From the NCBI GenBank assembly GCA_017403125.1, contig JAFQOR010000016.1, forward strand, positions 1 to 42,124: a DNA stretch of 42,124 nt, written 5' to 3'. Source of the DNA: Alistipes sp. (GTDB taxonomy: Bacteria > Bacteroidota > Bacteroidia > Bacteroidales > Rikenellaceae). Within the stretch, counting starts at the first letter, position 1. Each line of letters opens with the position of its first letter. The notes beneath the pieces were generated by a model. That model was not told the DNA's origin. It did no database searches and saw only the letters and a list, made by a program, of their open reading frames with translations. Positions 17,350 through 27,089 of this stretch are shown here, piece after piece. The translations under genes and the position numbers were made by a program.

Positions 17350-18225
17350 ATGAGACTCTTTACAAGCGAACTCGTAAAAACCTATAAATCACGCACTGTC
17401 GTAAACCACGTCACAATCGATGTTAAGCAGGGTGAGATTGTCGGTTTGCTCGGCCCCAACGGTGCCGGCAAGACGACTACCTTCTACATGATTGTTGGAC
17501 TTATCAAGCCCAACGAGGGACGTATCTACCTCGAAGATGACATGGGCAAAGTTTCCGACATTACAAAGGAGCCGGTATATCGTCGTGCACAGATGGGCGT
17601 AGGTTACCTTGCGCAGGAGGCATCGGTATTTCGACGCCTTACGGTCGAAGATAACATTCGTGCCGTATTGGAGATGACCAAGTTCTCGCGTAAATATCAG
17701 CGAGAGCGCATGGAGTCACTCATCGAGGAGTTCCGCTTGCAGAAGGTACGCAAGAACTACGGCAACCAGCTCTCGGGTGGCGAGCGTCGTCGCACCGAGA
17801 TTGCACGTGCCGTGGCCATAAATCCCTCATTCATACTTCTCGACGAGCCGTTTGCGGGCGTCGATCCCATTGCTGTTGAGGATATTCAGAGCATCGTGGG
17901 GACACTCAAAGACAAGAATATCGGCGTCATCATCACCGACCACAACGTGGACGAGACACTCGCCATCACTGACCGTACATATCTGCTCTACGAGGGTAAG
18001 ATTTTGAAGGCAGGAACACCCGAGGACCTTGCCGCTGACGAGATGGTGCGCAAGGTATATCTCGGCAGCAACTTCCAGCTGCGCACCTCACCCCAGATGG
18101 CACGCGAGCGCCGCGAGAGAGAGGAGCGCGAAAGAGAGGAGGCGCTGCTTGCTATGGGTCACGTTCACGAGCGTGACGAGGATGACGATGACGATTGGGA
18201 CGACAGCGACGAAATCAACGAATAA
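17350..18225 (+). CDS. lptB: LPS export ABC transporter ATP-binding protein with charged C-terminal tail
   Basis: This 291-residue ATPase powers lipopolysaccharide extraction from the inner membrane with LptF/LptG. Walker A is GPNGAGKTT at 35-43, the signature LSGGE at 141-145, Walker B FILLDEP with D165-E166, and the switch histidine is H198. The ATG at 17350 is preferred over the TTG at 17308, which lies upstream of the -7 element and would precede the transcription start. The core matches LptB, but residues about 250-291 are an extra tail, first an RERREREE-type charged helix and then an Asp-rich end ([13 protein letters not shown]); E. coli LptB has 241 residues. It heads a tight gene run with aroA 6 bp downstream. 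A permease partner, lptG, lies 15 kb away in this window. Confidence 0.94.
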   Translation: MRLFTSELVKTYKSRTVVNHVTIDVKQGEIVGLLGPNGAGKTTTFYMIVGLIKPNEGRIYLEDDMGKVSDITKEPVYRRAQMGVGYLAQEASVFRRLTVEDNIRAVLEMTKFSRKYQRERMESLIEEFRLQKVRKNYGNQLSGGERRRTEIARAVAINPSFILLDEPFAGVDPIAVEDIQSIVGTLKDKNIGVIITDHNVDETLAITDRTYLLYEGKILKAGTPEDLAADEMVRKVYLGSNFQLRTSPQMARERREREEREREEALLAMGHVHERDEDDDDDWDDSDEINE

Positions 18226-18231
18226 TCTATT

Positions 18232-19491
18232 ATGGATAGTACGGTCCCTTTAGGGTGCACATTATCGGGAGAGATTACGCCTCCCTGCTCCAAAAGCTAT
18301 GCTCAACGAGCTCTGGCGGCAGCACTACTCGCCAACGAAACCACTACGCTGCGCGGCATAGAGATGTGCAGCGACACACGTTCGGCAATCGATGCTATCG
18401 AGAAGCTCGGAGCTACGGTACATATCATCGACCAAAACACTATTAAAATTGAGGGTGGACTCAACCCACACACCGACCGCCTCGATGTTGGCGAGTCGGG
18501 GTTAGCAGCCCGTCTGTTTACGCCCATTGCAGCACTCACCGCCAAGCCTTTGACGATAGATGGACGTGGCACATTGCGTCATCGCCCCATGACAATGATG
18601 ATTGAGCCTCTGACGGAGCTTGGTGTCGAGGTGCGTGATGGCGGTGGCAAACTACCCATCGAGGTGCGCGGTCCCATGCGCGGAGGACGCGTGACGGTCG
18701 ATGGCTCGATGTCATCGCAATTTATCACAGGTCTGCTCATTGCGCTTCCTATGGCAAAGGATGATACCACTATCGAGGTACGCGGAGCCGTATCTACGCC
18801 CTACATCGACATGACACTCGAAACCCTCAAACGATTCGGCATCGAAGTACTCTACAAGGAGGGTGACTACACCGAGTTCTACATCGAGGGCGGACAGTGC
18901 TACAAAGGTGTGGATTACACCATCGAGAGCGATTGGTCGGCAGCAGCCATAATCATGGTTGCAGCGGCAATAGCAGGCGACGTCACCATACGCAACATAT
19001 CTACCCTATCGCGTCAGGCCGATACCATCGTATGTCGCGCTTTGGAGCGTGCCGGAGCATCTCTCGTCATCGAGAGCGACAACATCACCGTATCACACCG
19101 CGAACTCACAGCGTTCAGTTTCGACGCCACCAACGCCCCCGACCTCTTCCCGGCACTTGTAGCTCTTGCCGCAGCTGCGGATGGCGTATCGACGATATAC
19201 GGTATCGAGCGTCTGCGTGGCAAGGAGAGCGACCGCGGCGAAGTGTTGAGAGAGGAGTATGCGAAGTTGGGCATCGATATAGAGCTCGACTACGACGAGA
19301 ATGTAATGCGCATTGTAGGTGGCACACCCCACGGTGGCGAGGTTGATAGCCACGATGACCACCGCATAGCCATGTCATTAGCTGTGACTGCGTTACGCAC
19401 AAGCGACGAAGTTACGATACGAAACCGCGAATGTGTTGCAAAGAGCTATCCATCGTTCTTCGATGACATTGAGTCATTGAGAGTAAAATAG
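18232..19491 (+). CDS. aroA: 3-phosphoshikimate 1-carboxyvinyltransferase (EPSP synthase)
   Basis: The 419-residue enzyme joins shikimate-3-phosphate and phosphoenolpyruvate in the sixth step of the shikimate pathway. It shows PPCSKSYAQRALAAALLA (the substrate-binding lysine and serine) near residue 17, GESGLAARLFTPIAAL at about 87, and the C-terminal lobe motifs LRGKESDRG and DSHDDHRIAMSLAV. SSQFITGLL is the usual shikimate-3-phosphate contact. It follows lptB by 6 bp and precedes aroC by 10 bp, so two consecutive chorismate-pathway enzymes (steps 6 and 7) are co-transcribed. Confidence 0.96.
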   Translation: MDSTVPLGCTLSGEITPPCSKSYAQRALAAALLANETTTLRGIEMCSDTRSAIDAIEKLGATVHIIDQNTIKIEGGLNPHTDRLDVGESGLAARLFTPIAALTAKPLTIDGRGTLRHRPMTMMIEPLTELGVEVRDGGGKLPIEVRGPMRGGRVTVDGSMSSQFITGLLIALPMAKDDTTIEVRGAVSTPYIDMTLETLKRFGIEVLYKEGDYTEFYIEGGQCYKGVDYTIESDWSAAAIIMVAAAIAGDVTIRNISTLSRQADTIVCRALERAGASLVIESDNITVSHRELTAFSFDATNAPDLFPALVALAAAADGVSTIYGIERLRGKESDRGEVLREEYAKLGIDIELDYDENVMRIVGGTPHGGEVDSHDDHRIAMSLAVTALRTSDEVTIRNRECVAKSYPSFFDDIESLRVK

Positions 19492-19501
19492 TGTTTTTAG
19501 G

Positions 19502-20485
19502 ATGAAGAACTCGTATGGCGAAATACTGCGCGTGACCATATTTGGCGCATCGCATGCCGAGAGCGTAGGAGTCGATATTGAGGGCGTTCCGCAGGGTCTG
19601 CGCCTCACCGAGGAGCTCTTTGCATCAGATATCGAGCGTCGTCGCCCGATGCAGCGTGGCGACACCCCGCGCCACGAGAGCGACACACCCCAAATCGAAG
19701 GCACAGATAAGGAGCACCTTACGACAGGCGGAAGCATACGAATATCATTCAGAAACAACAACATTCGCTCGAAAGATTACGCACACCTTGTCTATCATCC
19801 GCGCCCCTCGCACGCCGACCTCACACAACGTCGCAAATATGGACAGGAGGCAGACCTTGCCGGCGGAGGCATAGCATCGGGCAGGATGACCGTAGCGCTG
19901 GTTGCGGCGGGGGTTGTGGCCAAGCAGCTTATACCCAACGCGAGGTTTGAGACAAAGCTTATCGAGGTCGCGGGCATCACCGATGTCTCGCGTTTCGACA
20001 GCCTGATTCAGGAGGCACACAGCGACAAAGACTCGGTAGGAGGCGTTGTGGAGTGTCGTGTCGAGGGCGTTGAGGCGTCGCTCGGAGAGCCCTTCTTCGA
20101 CTCTGTTGAGAGCACCATAGCCCACCTTCTATTCTCGATTCCGGGAGTCAAGGGGGTGGAGTTTGGCGATGGCTTTGCGGGCTGCAAAAAGCGTGGTTCG
20201 GAGCGCAACGACGCCATAATCGATGATAAAGGTACGACACTAACCAATAACGAAGGGGGTATAAATGGGGGCATTACAAATGGCAATCCCATCATTGTGC
20301 GTGTTGCCATAAAGCCCACGCCAAGCATAGGCAGGGAGCAGCATAGCTACGATTTTTCGAGCGGTCGAATAGCCCCACTTACCATTGGTGGGCGCCATGA
20401 TGCCTGCATAGCACGCCGTGCTGCGGTAGTTGTGGAGGCGATGGTCGCTCTGGCTCTTGCCGACCTAAAATTGCGTAACCTATGA
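19502..20485 (+). CDS. aroC: Chorismate synthase, divergent
   Basis: The 327-residue FMN-dependent enzyme converts EPSP to chorismate. It keeps the overall fold signatures but with substitutions at usually invariant places. The first signature reads FGASHAES (family FGESHG; H18 kept). RPSHADLTQ keeps the second histidine (H104). AGGGIASGRMT replaces GGGRSSARET. GGRHDACIARRA keeps the RHD motif. SIPGVKGVEFGDGF and GGINGGITNG are well conserved. Length is 20-35 residues short of common forms, mostly at the C-terminus and in the central insert. Placement after aroA strongly supports the assignment. It overlaps prmC by 4 bp (ATGA). Confidence 0.88.
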   Translation: MKNSYGEILRVTIFGASHAESVGVDIEGVPQGLRLTEELFASDIERRRPMQRGDTPRHESDTPQIEGTDKEHLTTGGSIRISFRNNNIRSKDYAHLVYHPRPSHADLTQRRKYGQEADLAGGGIASGRMTVALVAAGVVAKQLIPNARFETKLIEVAGITDVSRFDSLIQEAHSDKDSVGGVVECRVEGVEASLGEPFFDSVESTIAHLLFSIPGVKGVEFGDGFAGCKKRGSERNDAIIDDKGTTLTNNEGGINGGITNGNPIIVRVAIKPTPSIGREQHSYDFSSGRIAPLTIGGRHDACIARRAAVVVEAMVALALADLKLRNL

Positions 20486-21324
20486 CAACACGGCGCCAAA
20501 TAGTGGATATGTTGCGTCGTGCCGCCGAGGAGTGTTACCCTCCGCAGGAGGCACAGCAGATTGCCGAAATCATCGTCGAGAAGTGTGGTGGCGTTAGTCG
20601 CAACCAACTTATCGTAGAGCCCGACAAGGAGCTGCATATCGAGGATTTGGAGCGCATGCAAAAAGATTTAAGGTCGTGGCGACCTGTACAATACATAGTT
20701 GGCAGAGCCGACTTTTGTGATATGGAGTTCTTTGTCAAGGAGGGTGTACTCATACCCCGCCCCGAGACCGAAGAGTTGGTTGCATGGATAGCGTCGGAGA
20801 GCAAGGCACAGAGCTCGATACTCGACGTATGTACGGGCAGTGGTTGCATTGCTATATCCCTGGCACGTGCCGTAACCCGTAGCCATGTAGCAGCTCTTGA
20901 CTTATCGACCGATGCTCTCGAAATTGCACGTTGCAACGCCAAGAGGCTCGCTCCAGATGTGGAGTTCTTCGAGGCAGACGCACTCGGAGATTTTGCCGCG
21001 AACATCGATACCAGATTCGACGTTATCGTGTCAAACCCTCCGTACATTCCTGCAAGTGACCGCCGAATGATGCGTCCAAATGTCACGGAGTATGAACCCG
21101 ATATGGCGCTCTTTGTTCCCGACGCAGAGCCTCTGCTCTTCTATCGCTCGATAGCCCGCAATGCGCGTAAGCTTCTGAACGATGGAGGCAAGCTCTACTT
21201 CGAGATTTATGAGGCGTATGCCAAGCAGATGACATCGATGCTTCACGACGAGGGTTATAAGCGAGTACGCCTGCGTAACGATTTCTGTGATAAACCGAGG
21301 ATGATATGCGCAGAGATAGACTAA
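20482..21324 (+). CDS. prmC: Peptide chain release factor N5-glutamine methyltransferase
   Basis: The 280-residue SAM-dependent enzyme methylates the glutamine of the GGQ motif in release factors. An N-terminal helical domain (residues 1-80) is followed by the linker VKEGVLIPRPETEELV at 85-100, the SAM site ILDVCTGSGCIAISLA at 113-128 and the catalytic NPPY at 185-188. It starts inside the aroC stop (ATGA overlap) and overlaps recX by 19 bp, so translation is probably coupled along the run. Confidence 0.95.
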   Translation: MTTRRQIVDMLRRAAEECYPPQEAQQIAEIIVEKCGGVSRNQLIVEPDKELHIEDLERMQKDLRSWRPVQYIVGRADFCDMEFFVKEGVLIPRPETEELVAWIASESKAQSSILDVCTGSGCIAISLARAVTRSHVAALDLSTDALEIARCNAKRLAPDVEFFEADALGDFAANIDTRFDVIVSNPPYIPASDRRMMRPNVTEYEPDMALFVPDAEPLLFYRSIARNARKLLNDGGKLYFEIYEAYAKQMTSMLHDEGYKRVRLRNDFCDKPRMICAEID

Positions 21325-21839
21325 ATAGCTCAACATCAACACAAGAGCAAGGCATGCGCAGCAAAACTCCAAAACAAGCCTTGGGGTCGCTAATGAGGCT
21401 TTGTGCCCGCTCGGAGCGTAGTTCGGGAGATGCCATACGTCTGCTACGTCGTTGGGGAGTCGCCGAGGGGGAGCATAAAGCGATTATTGATAGGCTAATC
21501 ACGGAGCGATATATCGATGACCGCCGTTATGCCGAGGCCTATGCACGCGAAAAGTCTCAATTGGCGGGCTGGGGAGCAAGAAAGATAGCTCTGTATCTAC
21601 GGCAAAAGGGCATTGAGAACACTATAATTGAGGAGGTTACGGCAATGCTTGATAGTAGCATCCAACGCGACAAACTCATCGCAAAACTACGCCGCAAGGC
21701 GAGTACGGTAAAGGCAGACTCGGACTACGAACTGCGAGGCAAACTAATGCGCTATGCAGCTGGACTCGGCTACGACTACGCGATGGCGAAAGAGATGGTA
21801 GCGGCAGTTATGGGCGAGGATAGTTTAGAAGAAATTTAG
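21306..21839 (+). CDS. recX: Regulatory protein RecX
   Basis: The 177-residue protein belongs to the RecX family, which modulates RecA filaments. Its three-helix repeat pattern is visible: LMRLCARSERSSGDAIRLL, LITERYIDDRRYAEAYAREK and WGARKIALYLRQKGI. The ATG at 21306 lies 19 bp inside prmC; an in-frame ATG at 21354 would remove 16 poorly conserved residues and is an equally plausible start. It ends the lptB-recX run. recA is not in the window. Confidence 0.9.
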   Translation: MRRDRLNSSTSTQEQGMRSKTPKQALGSLMRLCARSERSSGDAIRLLRRWGVAEGEHKAIIDRLITERYIDDRRYAEAYAREKSQLAGWGARKIALYLRQKGIENTIIEEVTAMLDSSIQRDKLIAKLRRKASTVKADSDYELRGKLMRYAAGLGYDYAMAKEMVAAVMGEDSLEEI

Positions 21840-21897
21840 TATAATATTGAACAAATAACCAACTTTTAATAAGTTTAACACTAAAAACCAATTAACT

Positions 21898-22275
21898 ATG
21901 AAAAAACTAATGATGATGGCAGCCCTTGCAGGCTTTATGGTAGCTTGCGGCTCGGAGAAGAAAGCAGAGGAAAAGACGGATGCAGCAGCCGCTCCCGAAA
22001 CAGTTGTTGTAGAGGATGTTACAGCAGAGGAGACAACAGCTGCCCCCGAAGCTACAACGGTAGATAATAGCGATATTAAGGCTAACGAAAAGGCCGTTAT
22101 CGATGTTCCTGTACACAAGGTAAAGGGTTCAAAGGAGAGTAACGAGCCTAAACTCATTATAGCAGACAGCAAGTTGGAGACAAAGGAGAGCACCCCTACC
22201 AACATCAGTCTTAATGTAGCTAACGATCTCGACATCAAGGCAGAGGACATCACTGTTTTGGAGGTTGTGAAGTAA
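21898..22275 (+). CDS. Small low-complexity lipoprotein
   Basis: The 125-residue protein has a signal peptide with lipobox MVAC (C17), followed by a Glu/Lys/Ala/Thr-rich segment (EKKAEEKTDAAAAPE) that is likely disordered. The last 50 residues have more ordered beta-like character (EPKLIIADSKLETK, NISLNVANDLDIKAEDI). I do not recognise a family. A near-consensus -7 element (TAATATTG, 21842-21849) lies just after recX, so it may have its own promoter. It ends before a strong terminator. The acidic/lysine-rich region after the cysteine (GSEKKAEEK) is compatible with envelope anchoring; side of the membrane is unknown. Confidence 0.75.
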   Translation: MKKLMMMAALAGFMVACGSEKKAEEKTDAAAAPETVVVEDVTAEETTAAPEATTVDNSDIKANEKAVIDVPVHKVKGSKESNEPKLIIADSKLETKESTPTNISLNVANDLDIKAEDITVLEVVK

Positions 22276-22332
22276 AATATTGCAGAGGTCGCCGACCAAA
22301 ATATAGATGCGTGTCGGTGACATAGGGCAAGT

Positions 22333-22394
22333 GTGGCTCTCATCATGTCATTTGAAACATCGGTTTGTGACATGGCGAGAGCCACTGTTTTTTA
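22333..22394 (+). terminator. Intrinsic terminator after the small lipoprotein
   Basis: GTGGCTCTC (22333-22341) pairs with GAGAGCCAC (22377-22385), and CATGTCA with TGACATG inside. A T-rich tail (TGTTTTTTATT) follows, giving a classic plus-strand terminator. The proS promoter begins immediately after it. Confidence 0.85.
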
Positions 22395-22397
22395 TTG

Positions 22398-22430
22398 TTG
22401 TTGCATTTCGCTTTTTTTTACTATCTTTGC
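22398..22430 (+). promoter_or_regulatory. Promoter of proS
   Basis: TATCTTTGC at 22422-22430 is a perfect TAnnTTTGC -7 element, with TTG at 22398-22400 or 22401-22403 at acceptable -33 spacing. The predicted leader is about 50 nt. Confidence 0.65.
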
Positions 22431-22489
22431 AGCGTCTTATATGAAATATAAGATTTCGCACGACAAAATAGAGTTAAAAATCATATACA

Positions 22490-23974
22490 ATGGCAGTTGA
22501 ACTGAAAGATCTTACCAAGAGCGACGAAAACTACTCGCAATGGTACAACGATTTGGTTATCAAGGCTGGTCTTGCCGAGAACTCGGCAGTACGCGGCTGT
22601 ATGGTAATCAAGCCCTATGGCTATGCAATATGGGAGAAGATGCACGATGCTCTCGACCGCATGTTCAAGGAGACAGGACACGAGAACGCATACTTCCCGC
22701 TCTTCATCCCCAAGTCATTCTTCTCGCGCGAGGCGAGCCACGTCGAGGGCTTTGCCAAGGAGTGTGCGGTGGTTACACACTACCGTTTGAAGAACGACCC
22801 CGATGGTAGTGGTGTGGTGGTTGATCCCGCTGCACGTCTCGAAGAGGAGCTCATCGTCCGCCCCACATCCGAGACTATCATCTGGAATACCTACAAGAAT
22901 TGGATTACTTCGTACCGTGATCTACCCATCCTCTGCAATCAGTGGGCAAATGTGGTTCGCTGGGAGATGCGTACACGTCTGTTCCTCCGCACCGCCGAGT
23001 TCCTCTGGCAGGAGGGTCACACGGCACACGCCACTGCCGAGGAGGCACAAGAGGAGACCGAGCGCATGATTAACGTCTATAAGACCTTTGCCGAGGAGTG
23101 GATGGGTGTGCCCGTTATCGTAGGTCACAAGTCACCCAACGAGCGCTTTGCAGGTGCCGTTGATACCCTCACCATCGAGGCTCTGATGCAGGATGGCAAG
23201 GCTTTACAGAGCGGCACATCGCACTTCTTGGGTCAGAACTTTGCCAAGGCCTTCGACGTTCAATACACCAACAAGGAGGGTAAGCAGGAGTATGTGTGGG
23301 CAACATCATGGGGTGTATCGACACGTCTTATGGGTGCTCTTATCATGTCACACTCGGACAACAACGGCTTGGTATTGCCTCCGAAGTTGGCGCCCATACA
23401 GGTTGTCATGGTACCCATCTACCGTGGCGAGGAGCAGCGAGTGCAGGCCGTAGCCCGCTTCGAGGAGATTGCCAAAGAGTTGCGCGCCAAGGGTATATCG
23501 GTTAAGATTGACGGTCGCGACAACGTTCGTTCGGGCTTCAAGTTTGCCGAGTACGAGCTCAAAGGCGTACCCGTACGCTTGGCTCTCGGACCTCGCGATT
23601 TGGAGAATGGCACCATCGAGTTGGCACGTCGCGACACACTCACCAAGGAGGTTGTATCGCAGGAGGGACTTACCGAGCGTATCGTAGCCCTCATGGACGA
23701 GATTCAGCAGAACATCTTCCAAAAGGCATTGGATTATCGCAACTCAATGATTACCAAGGTTGATAGCTGGGAGGAGTTCAAGCAGGTGCTCAACGACAAG
23801 GGCGGCTTCATACTTGCTCACTGGGACGGAACTCCCGAGACCGAACAGGCGATTAAGGATGCTACGAAGGCGACTATACGTTGTATCCCTATGGACGTAG
23901 TACCCGAGGAGGGCAAGTGCGTCTATTCGGGCAAACCCTCGCCCTACCGCGTGCTCTTTGCCAAGAGCTACTAA
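22490..23974 (+). CDS. proS: Prolyl-tRNA synthetase, archaeal/eukaryotic (c) type
   Basis: The 494-residue class II synthetase charges tRNA-Pro. It is the short type without the YbaK-like editing insert: motif 2 region [20 protein letters not shown] directly follows [12 protein letters not shown], and the anticodon-binding domain starts near 305 ([13 protein letters not shown]). The Pro-specific segment [11 protein letters not shown] is present. Many Bacteroidota carry this form instead of the bacterial one, so it is not a sign of recent transfer here. It has its own promoter and is followed by an inverted repeat at 24013-24050. Confidence 0.96.
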   Translation: MAVELKDLTKSDENYSQWYNDLVIKAGLAENSAVRGCMVIKPYGYAIWEKMHDALDRMFKETGHENAYFPLFIPKSFFSREASHVEGFAKECAVVTHYRLKNDPDGSGVVVDPAARLEEELIVRPTSETIIWNTYKNWITSYRDLPILCNQWANVVRWEMRTRLFLRTAEFLWQEGHTAHATAEEAQEETERMINVYKTFAEEWMGVPVIVGHKSPNERFAGAVDTLTIEALMQDGKALQSGTSHFLGQNFAKAFDVQYTNKEGKQEYVWATSWGVSTRLMGALIMSHSDNNGLVLPPKLAPIQVVMVPIYRGEEQRVQAVARFEEIAKELRAKGISVKIDGRDNVRSGFKFAEYELKGVPVRLALGPRDLENGTIELARRDTLTKEVVSQEGLTERIVALMDEIQQNIFQKALDYRNSMITKVDSWEEFKQVLNDKGGFILAHWDGTPETEQAIKDATKATIRCIPMDVVPEEGKCVYSGKPSPYRVLFAKSY

Positions 23975-24012
23975 ACGGGGTTGCCCAGGGGCGACTATCG
24001 GATAAACAGAGA

Positions 24013-24050
24013 GCAGAGGTTGTTCGACACAAAGGTCAAACAACCTCTGC
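24013..24050 (+). terminator. Terminator-like hairpin after proS
   Basis: GCAGAGGTTGTT (24013-24024) pairs perfectly over 12 bp with AACAACCTCTGC (24039-24050). The following bases (TATATTAA) form only a weak T-tract, so termination is probable but not certain. Confidence 0.6.
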
Positions 24051-24099
24051 TATATTAACACACCACCTATTTTCAGGTTGATATTGTATAAGCACAGAT

Positions 24100-25479
24100 A
24101 TGTATAGCTTCAAGAGGTATAAACCCCACTATTCGCGTATCCTACGCCTCGCCATGCCGGTGGTCTTGGCACAGGCGGGACAGCTCACAACACAGTTTGC
24201 CGATACTGCAATGGTAGGACAATTCGGAGGCGACAACCCCATACCATTGGCTGCCGTTTCGCTCGGAAGCTCACTCTTCCTGCTTATCTACCTCGCCGTA
24301 CTTGGTCTGGCTCTCGGCATAACACCTATCGTTGGCGAGAGCTACGCTCGCAACGACCGCAGAGAGGTTAGTCGCATATTCGCAAATGGCATACTCTACT
24401 GTCTGCTATTGGGAGTAGGTGCAACAATAGCCGCCATAGCCATGCGACCATTTATCGGCGTATTGCAGGGGTGGATGTCGTCGTCGGGTGGCGATGTTGA
24501 GGCGGTAGCGGAGATGGCTCTCCCCTACTACGATATGCTGGTTTGGAGTATCGTGCCCATGACCCTCTTTCTTGCCGTTAAACAGTTCTTGGAGGGCATA
24601 GGCAACACGAAAGTTGCGATGTGGACAACATTGGGTGGTAACGTGCTGAACATCGGACTCAACTATATTCTGATTTTTGGACATTGTGGCGTTGAAGCTA
24701 TGGGCGCCGAAGGGGCAGGACTCGCTACGCTCATATCGCGCATTGTGCAGACCATAGCCATAGCGTGCTACTTCTTCTTCTCGTTTCGCATGCGCATATA
24801 CCGCAGTCTCTTCGAGCGTGGCTCGCTCGCTGCATCCTACCTAAAACGCCTATTAAGCATTGGCTTTCCCATATCGTTTCAGATGGTATTGGAGTCGGCT
24901 GCATTTATCCTAACCTCGATACTCGCGCTGTCGTTCGGTGCCGCAGCATCAAGCGCCATGCAGGTATCGTTCAACATCGCCAACATCGCATGGATGATAA
25001 CAGTGGCAATAGGCTCGGCATCGACAATCGTTGTATCGCACATCTATGGTGCACAACAGCGCTCCGAACTACGCCCAACCATCTATGCCACCTACCACCT
25101 TGGGTTGGTGTGGGCTCTGTTCATGGCGACACTCTTCGTTGTGCTTCGCAACAACATAGGCGCACTCTTTACCGACAATACGGAGACCATAGCCCTCACA
25201 GCACAACTCATGCTTCCGATAGCTATATATCAACTCTCGGACTCGATACAGGGACTATCAATCAGCATGTTACGAGGTATTCAGGACGTGAAAATCATCA
25301 TGCCCATAGTCCTATGCTCCTACCTCGTACTCAACATTCCGATAGGGTGTATGCTCGCCTACCACTTCCAAATGGGGTGCATGGGCTTAGTCATAGGACT
25401 AATCATAGGATTGAGTTCGGCAGCAATACTGACTGCCCTACGCCTCCGAAATCAGACTAAACGCTTTGAGCTAAAATAG
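24100..25479 (+). CDS. MATE family efflux transporter
   Basis: The 459-residue protein has about twelve hydrophobic segments and the MATE N-terminal pattern LAMPVVLAQAGQLTTQFADTA (shown to its start LAMPVVLAQ), with FADTAMVGQFGG typical of the family's first repeat, and the second repeat near 245 (IGFPISFQMVLESAAFIL). It is an inner-membrane cation-coupled exporter of drugs or metabolites resembling NorM; the substrate cannot be predicted. It converges on susD with only 8 bp between the stops and no visible terminator there. Confidence 0.93.
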   Translation: MYSFKRYKPHYSRILRLAMPVVLAQAGQLTTQFADTAMVGQFGGDNPIPLAAVSLGSSLFLLIYLAVLGLALGITPIVGESYARNDRREVSRIFANGILYCLLLGVGATIAAIAMRPFIGVLQGWMSSSGGDVEAVAEMALPYYDMLVWSIVPMTLFLAVKQFLEGIGNTKVAMWTTLGGNVLNIGLNYILIFGHCGVEAMGAEGAGLATLISRIVQTIAIACYFFFSFRMRIYRSLFERGSLAASYLKRLLSIGFPISFQMVLESAAFILTSILALSFGAAASSAMQVSFNIANIAWMITVAIGSASTIVVSHIYGAQQRSELRPTIYATYHLGLVWALFMATLFVVLRNNIGALFTDNTETIALTAQLMLPIAIYQLSDSIQGLSISMLRGIQDVKIIMPIVLCSYLVLNIPIGCMLAYHFQMGCMGLVIGLIIGLSSAAILTALRLRNQTKRFELK

Positions 25480-25487
25480 GCTGCGCT

Positions 25488-27074
25488 CTAACGCAATCCC
25501 GGATTCATCGACTTATCAGCATAAGGATAGGGGCAATACATCTTTGCATCGCTCCATTCGCCCGTAACGGGAACGACCTCATTGCGGAAGACCCCCGGAG
25601 CGACCTCAATCATCGGATTCAGCTTACGATACTCGAAGTGGTCCTTCAAGCGATACATACGGAACATATCGCGCGAACGCGAGGCAAAGCCACACCAGTA
25701 GTATCCGGCAATCTCCCACCCATGCTCATTGTAGGCAGCCTCGGCAAGCTCCGTCGGACTCATTGCCATAGTATAGATATTGGACGTAGTGCCATCGGCA
25801 CGATTGCGCACACGATTTAACACATCGACAGCCTTCTGCGTAACCTGTCCCGAACGTCCCACAGCTTCGGCATACCAGCAATACACCTCCGCAAGGCGTA
25901 TTATTTGCAGCGTCTTTTGTCCTGCCGACTGTCCGGGCGAGGGATCGGCGTAGTCGAACTCCACGCCTCGCTCGGGGGCCTCGGCGGTCTTGATGAAGAC
26001 AGGTGCTACAACCTCGCGTGAAGCAGGTTCGGTATCGTACCACCAATCATATAATTCGCCATCGGCAAGCATAATCTTGGGGAAATAGGTAGCATCCTTT
26101 CGCGGGCCCTCCGGGAACTCCTTCCAGAACTTAATCTCTCCATTGGTATCCCCCCAGCCTCCTTGCTTCATTTCAAGCAATATATCGGTAAGAGGCATCG
26201 CATGCGACGAACGATCTCGATGATAGTACAATCCAAGAAGTAGCTCGGGATTAGAGTGGCTATATTTCAACGAGTATATATCGGCATAATTATCCAATAG
26301 TCGATAATAGTAGGTGCCATCCTCCACCATATCAATGACCTCCTCGGCCTTGGCTGCTGCCTTTGCATAATACTCCTCGCCAAGATTCATTGGCCACCCC
26401 GCCATACACATATATACATACGACATTGTAGCCTTAACCGCCCCCTGACTAACAGCCACATTCACTCCATTCTGAAAGTACGGAGCCTTGGTATAGTTCA
26501 CCGGACACCCCTTTTCTGCAATTTCGAGATCAGTTAATATAAGTTCATAGATCTGCTCTACGGTCCACAAAGGAGCGTTGTAGTCGATGGTTTCGTTGAG
26601 CATAACGGGCACAGGACCCCATGTCGTAACGAGATAGAAGTAGGAGTAGGCCCTCCAATAGTGAGCCTGCGCCAAAGCCTGCGTAAGCTCCTCCTCGGTA
26701 ACATTTGGCGTACGCGACGCATTGTTAATGATAAAGTTCGCCGCCTTGATAACCTTAAAGCGCTGCTCCCACATGCTCACCATCCACGCATTATTATCCG
26801 TTACGCTATATTGGTCATGCTCGCGTAGCGACTGCTTATTGCTCGCCGGATGGGTAGAAATATCGTCGCCCGATAGGAAGTTTGTTCCCACATAATTGTT
26901 GGCGCGTTGCGAAGTTGTAACAACGGAATATAGGGCATTGATCGATGACGCCAAATCCTCGGCATTAGAGAAGAACCCATCGCTTGACAACTTGCCATTA
27001 GGCTGCTCATCCAAAAAGTCGGAACATCCGACAAGAGTCATAAATGAAAGTGCTAAAACAACTATATATCTCAT
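25488..27074 (-). CDS. SusD/RagB-family outer-membrane nutrient-binding lipoprotein
   Basis: The 528-residue protein has a signal peptide with lipobox TLVGC (C17) followed by SDFLDEQPNG, the typical SusD start, and the N-terminal helical segment FFSNAEDLASSINALY. The C-terminal RagB/SusD region contains IIRLAEVYCWYAEAVGR and ELAEAAYNEHGWEIAGY. It should sit on the cell surface as the lid of the SusC channel encoded 15 bp upstream. No glycoside hydrolase, sulfatase or sensor/regulator gene lies next to the pair, so the ligand cannot be inferred. Confidence 0.95.
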   Translation of the reverse strand: MRYIVVLALSFMTLVGCSDFLDEQPNGKLSSDGFFSNAEDLASSINALYSVVTTSQRANNYVGTNFLSGDDISTHPASNKQSLREHDQYSVTDNNAWMVSMWEQRFKVIKAANFIINNASRTPNVTEEELTQALAQAHYWRAYSYFYLVTTWGPVPVMLNETIDYNAPLWTVEQIYELILTDLEIAEKGCPVNYTKAPYFQNGVNVAVSQGAVKATMSYVYMCMAGWPMNLGEEYYAKAAAKAEEVIDMVEDGTYYYRLLDNYADIYSLKYSHSNPELLLGLYYHRDRSSHAMPLTDILLEMKQGGWGDTNGEIKFWKEFPEGPRKDATYFPKIMLADGELYDWWYDTEPASREVVAPVFIKTAEAPERGVEFDYADPSPGQSAGQKTLQIIRLAEVYCWYAEAVGRSGQVTQKAVDVLNRVRNRADGTTSNIYTMAMSPTELAEAAYNEHGWEIAGYYWCGFASRSRDMFRMYRLKDHFEYRKLNPMIEVAPGVFRNEVVPVTGEWSDAKMYCPYPYADKSMNPGLR

Positions 27075-27089
27075 AATATGTCCATTTTT

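Noticed and set aside
22490-23974. Horizontal transfer of proS from archaea or eukaryotes
   Set aside because: The c-type prolyl-tRNA synthetase is common in Bacteroidota, and codon use matches the neighbours.
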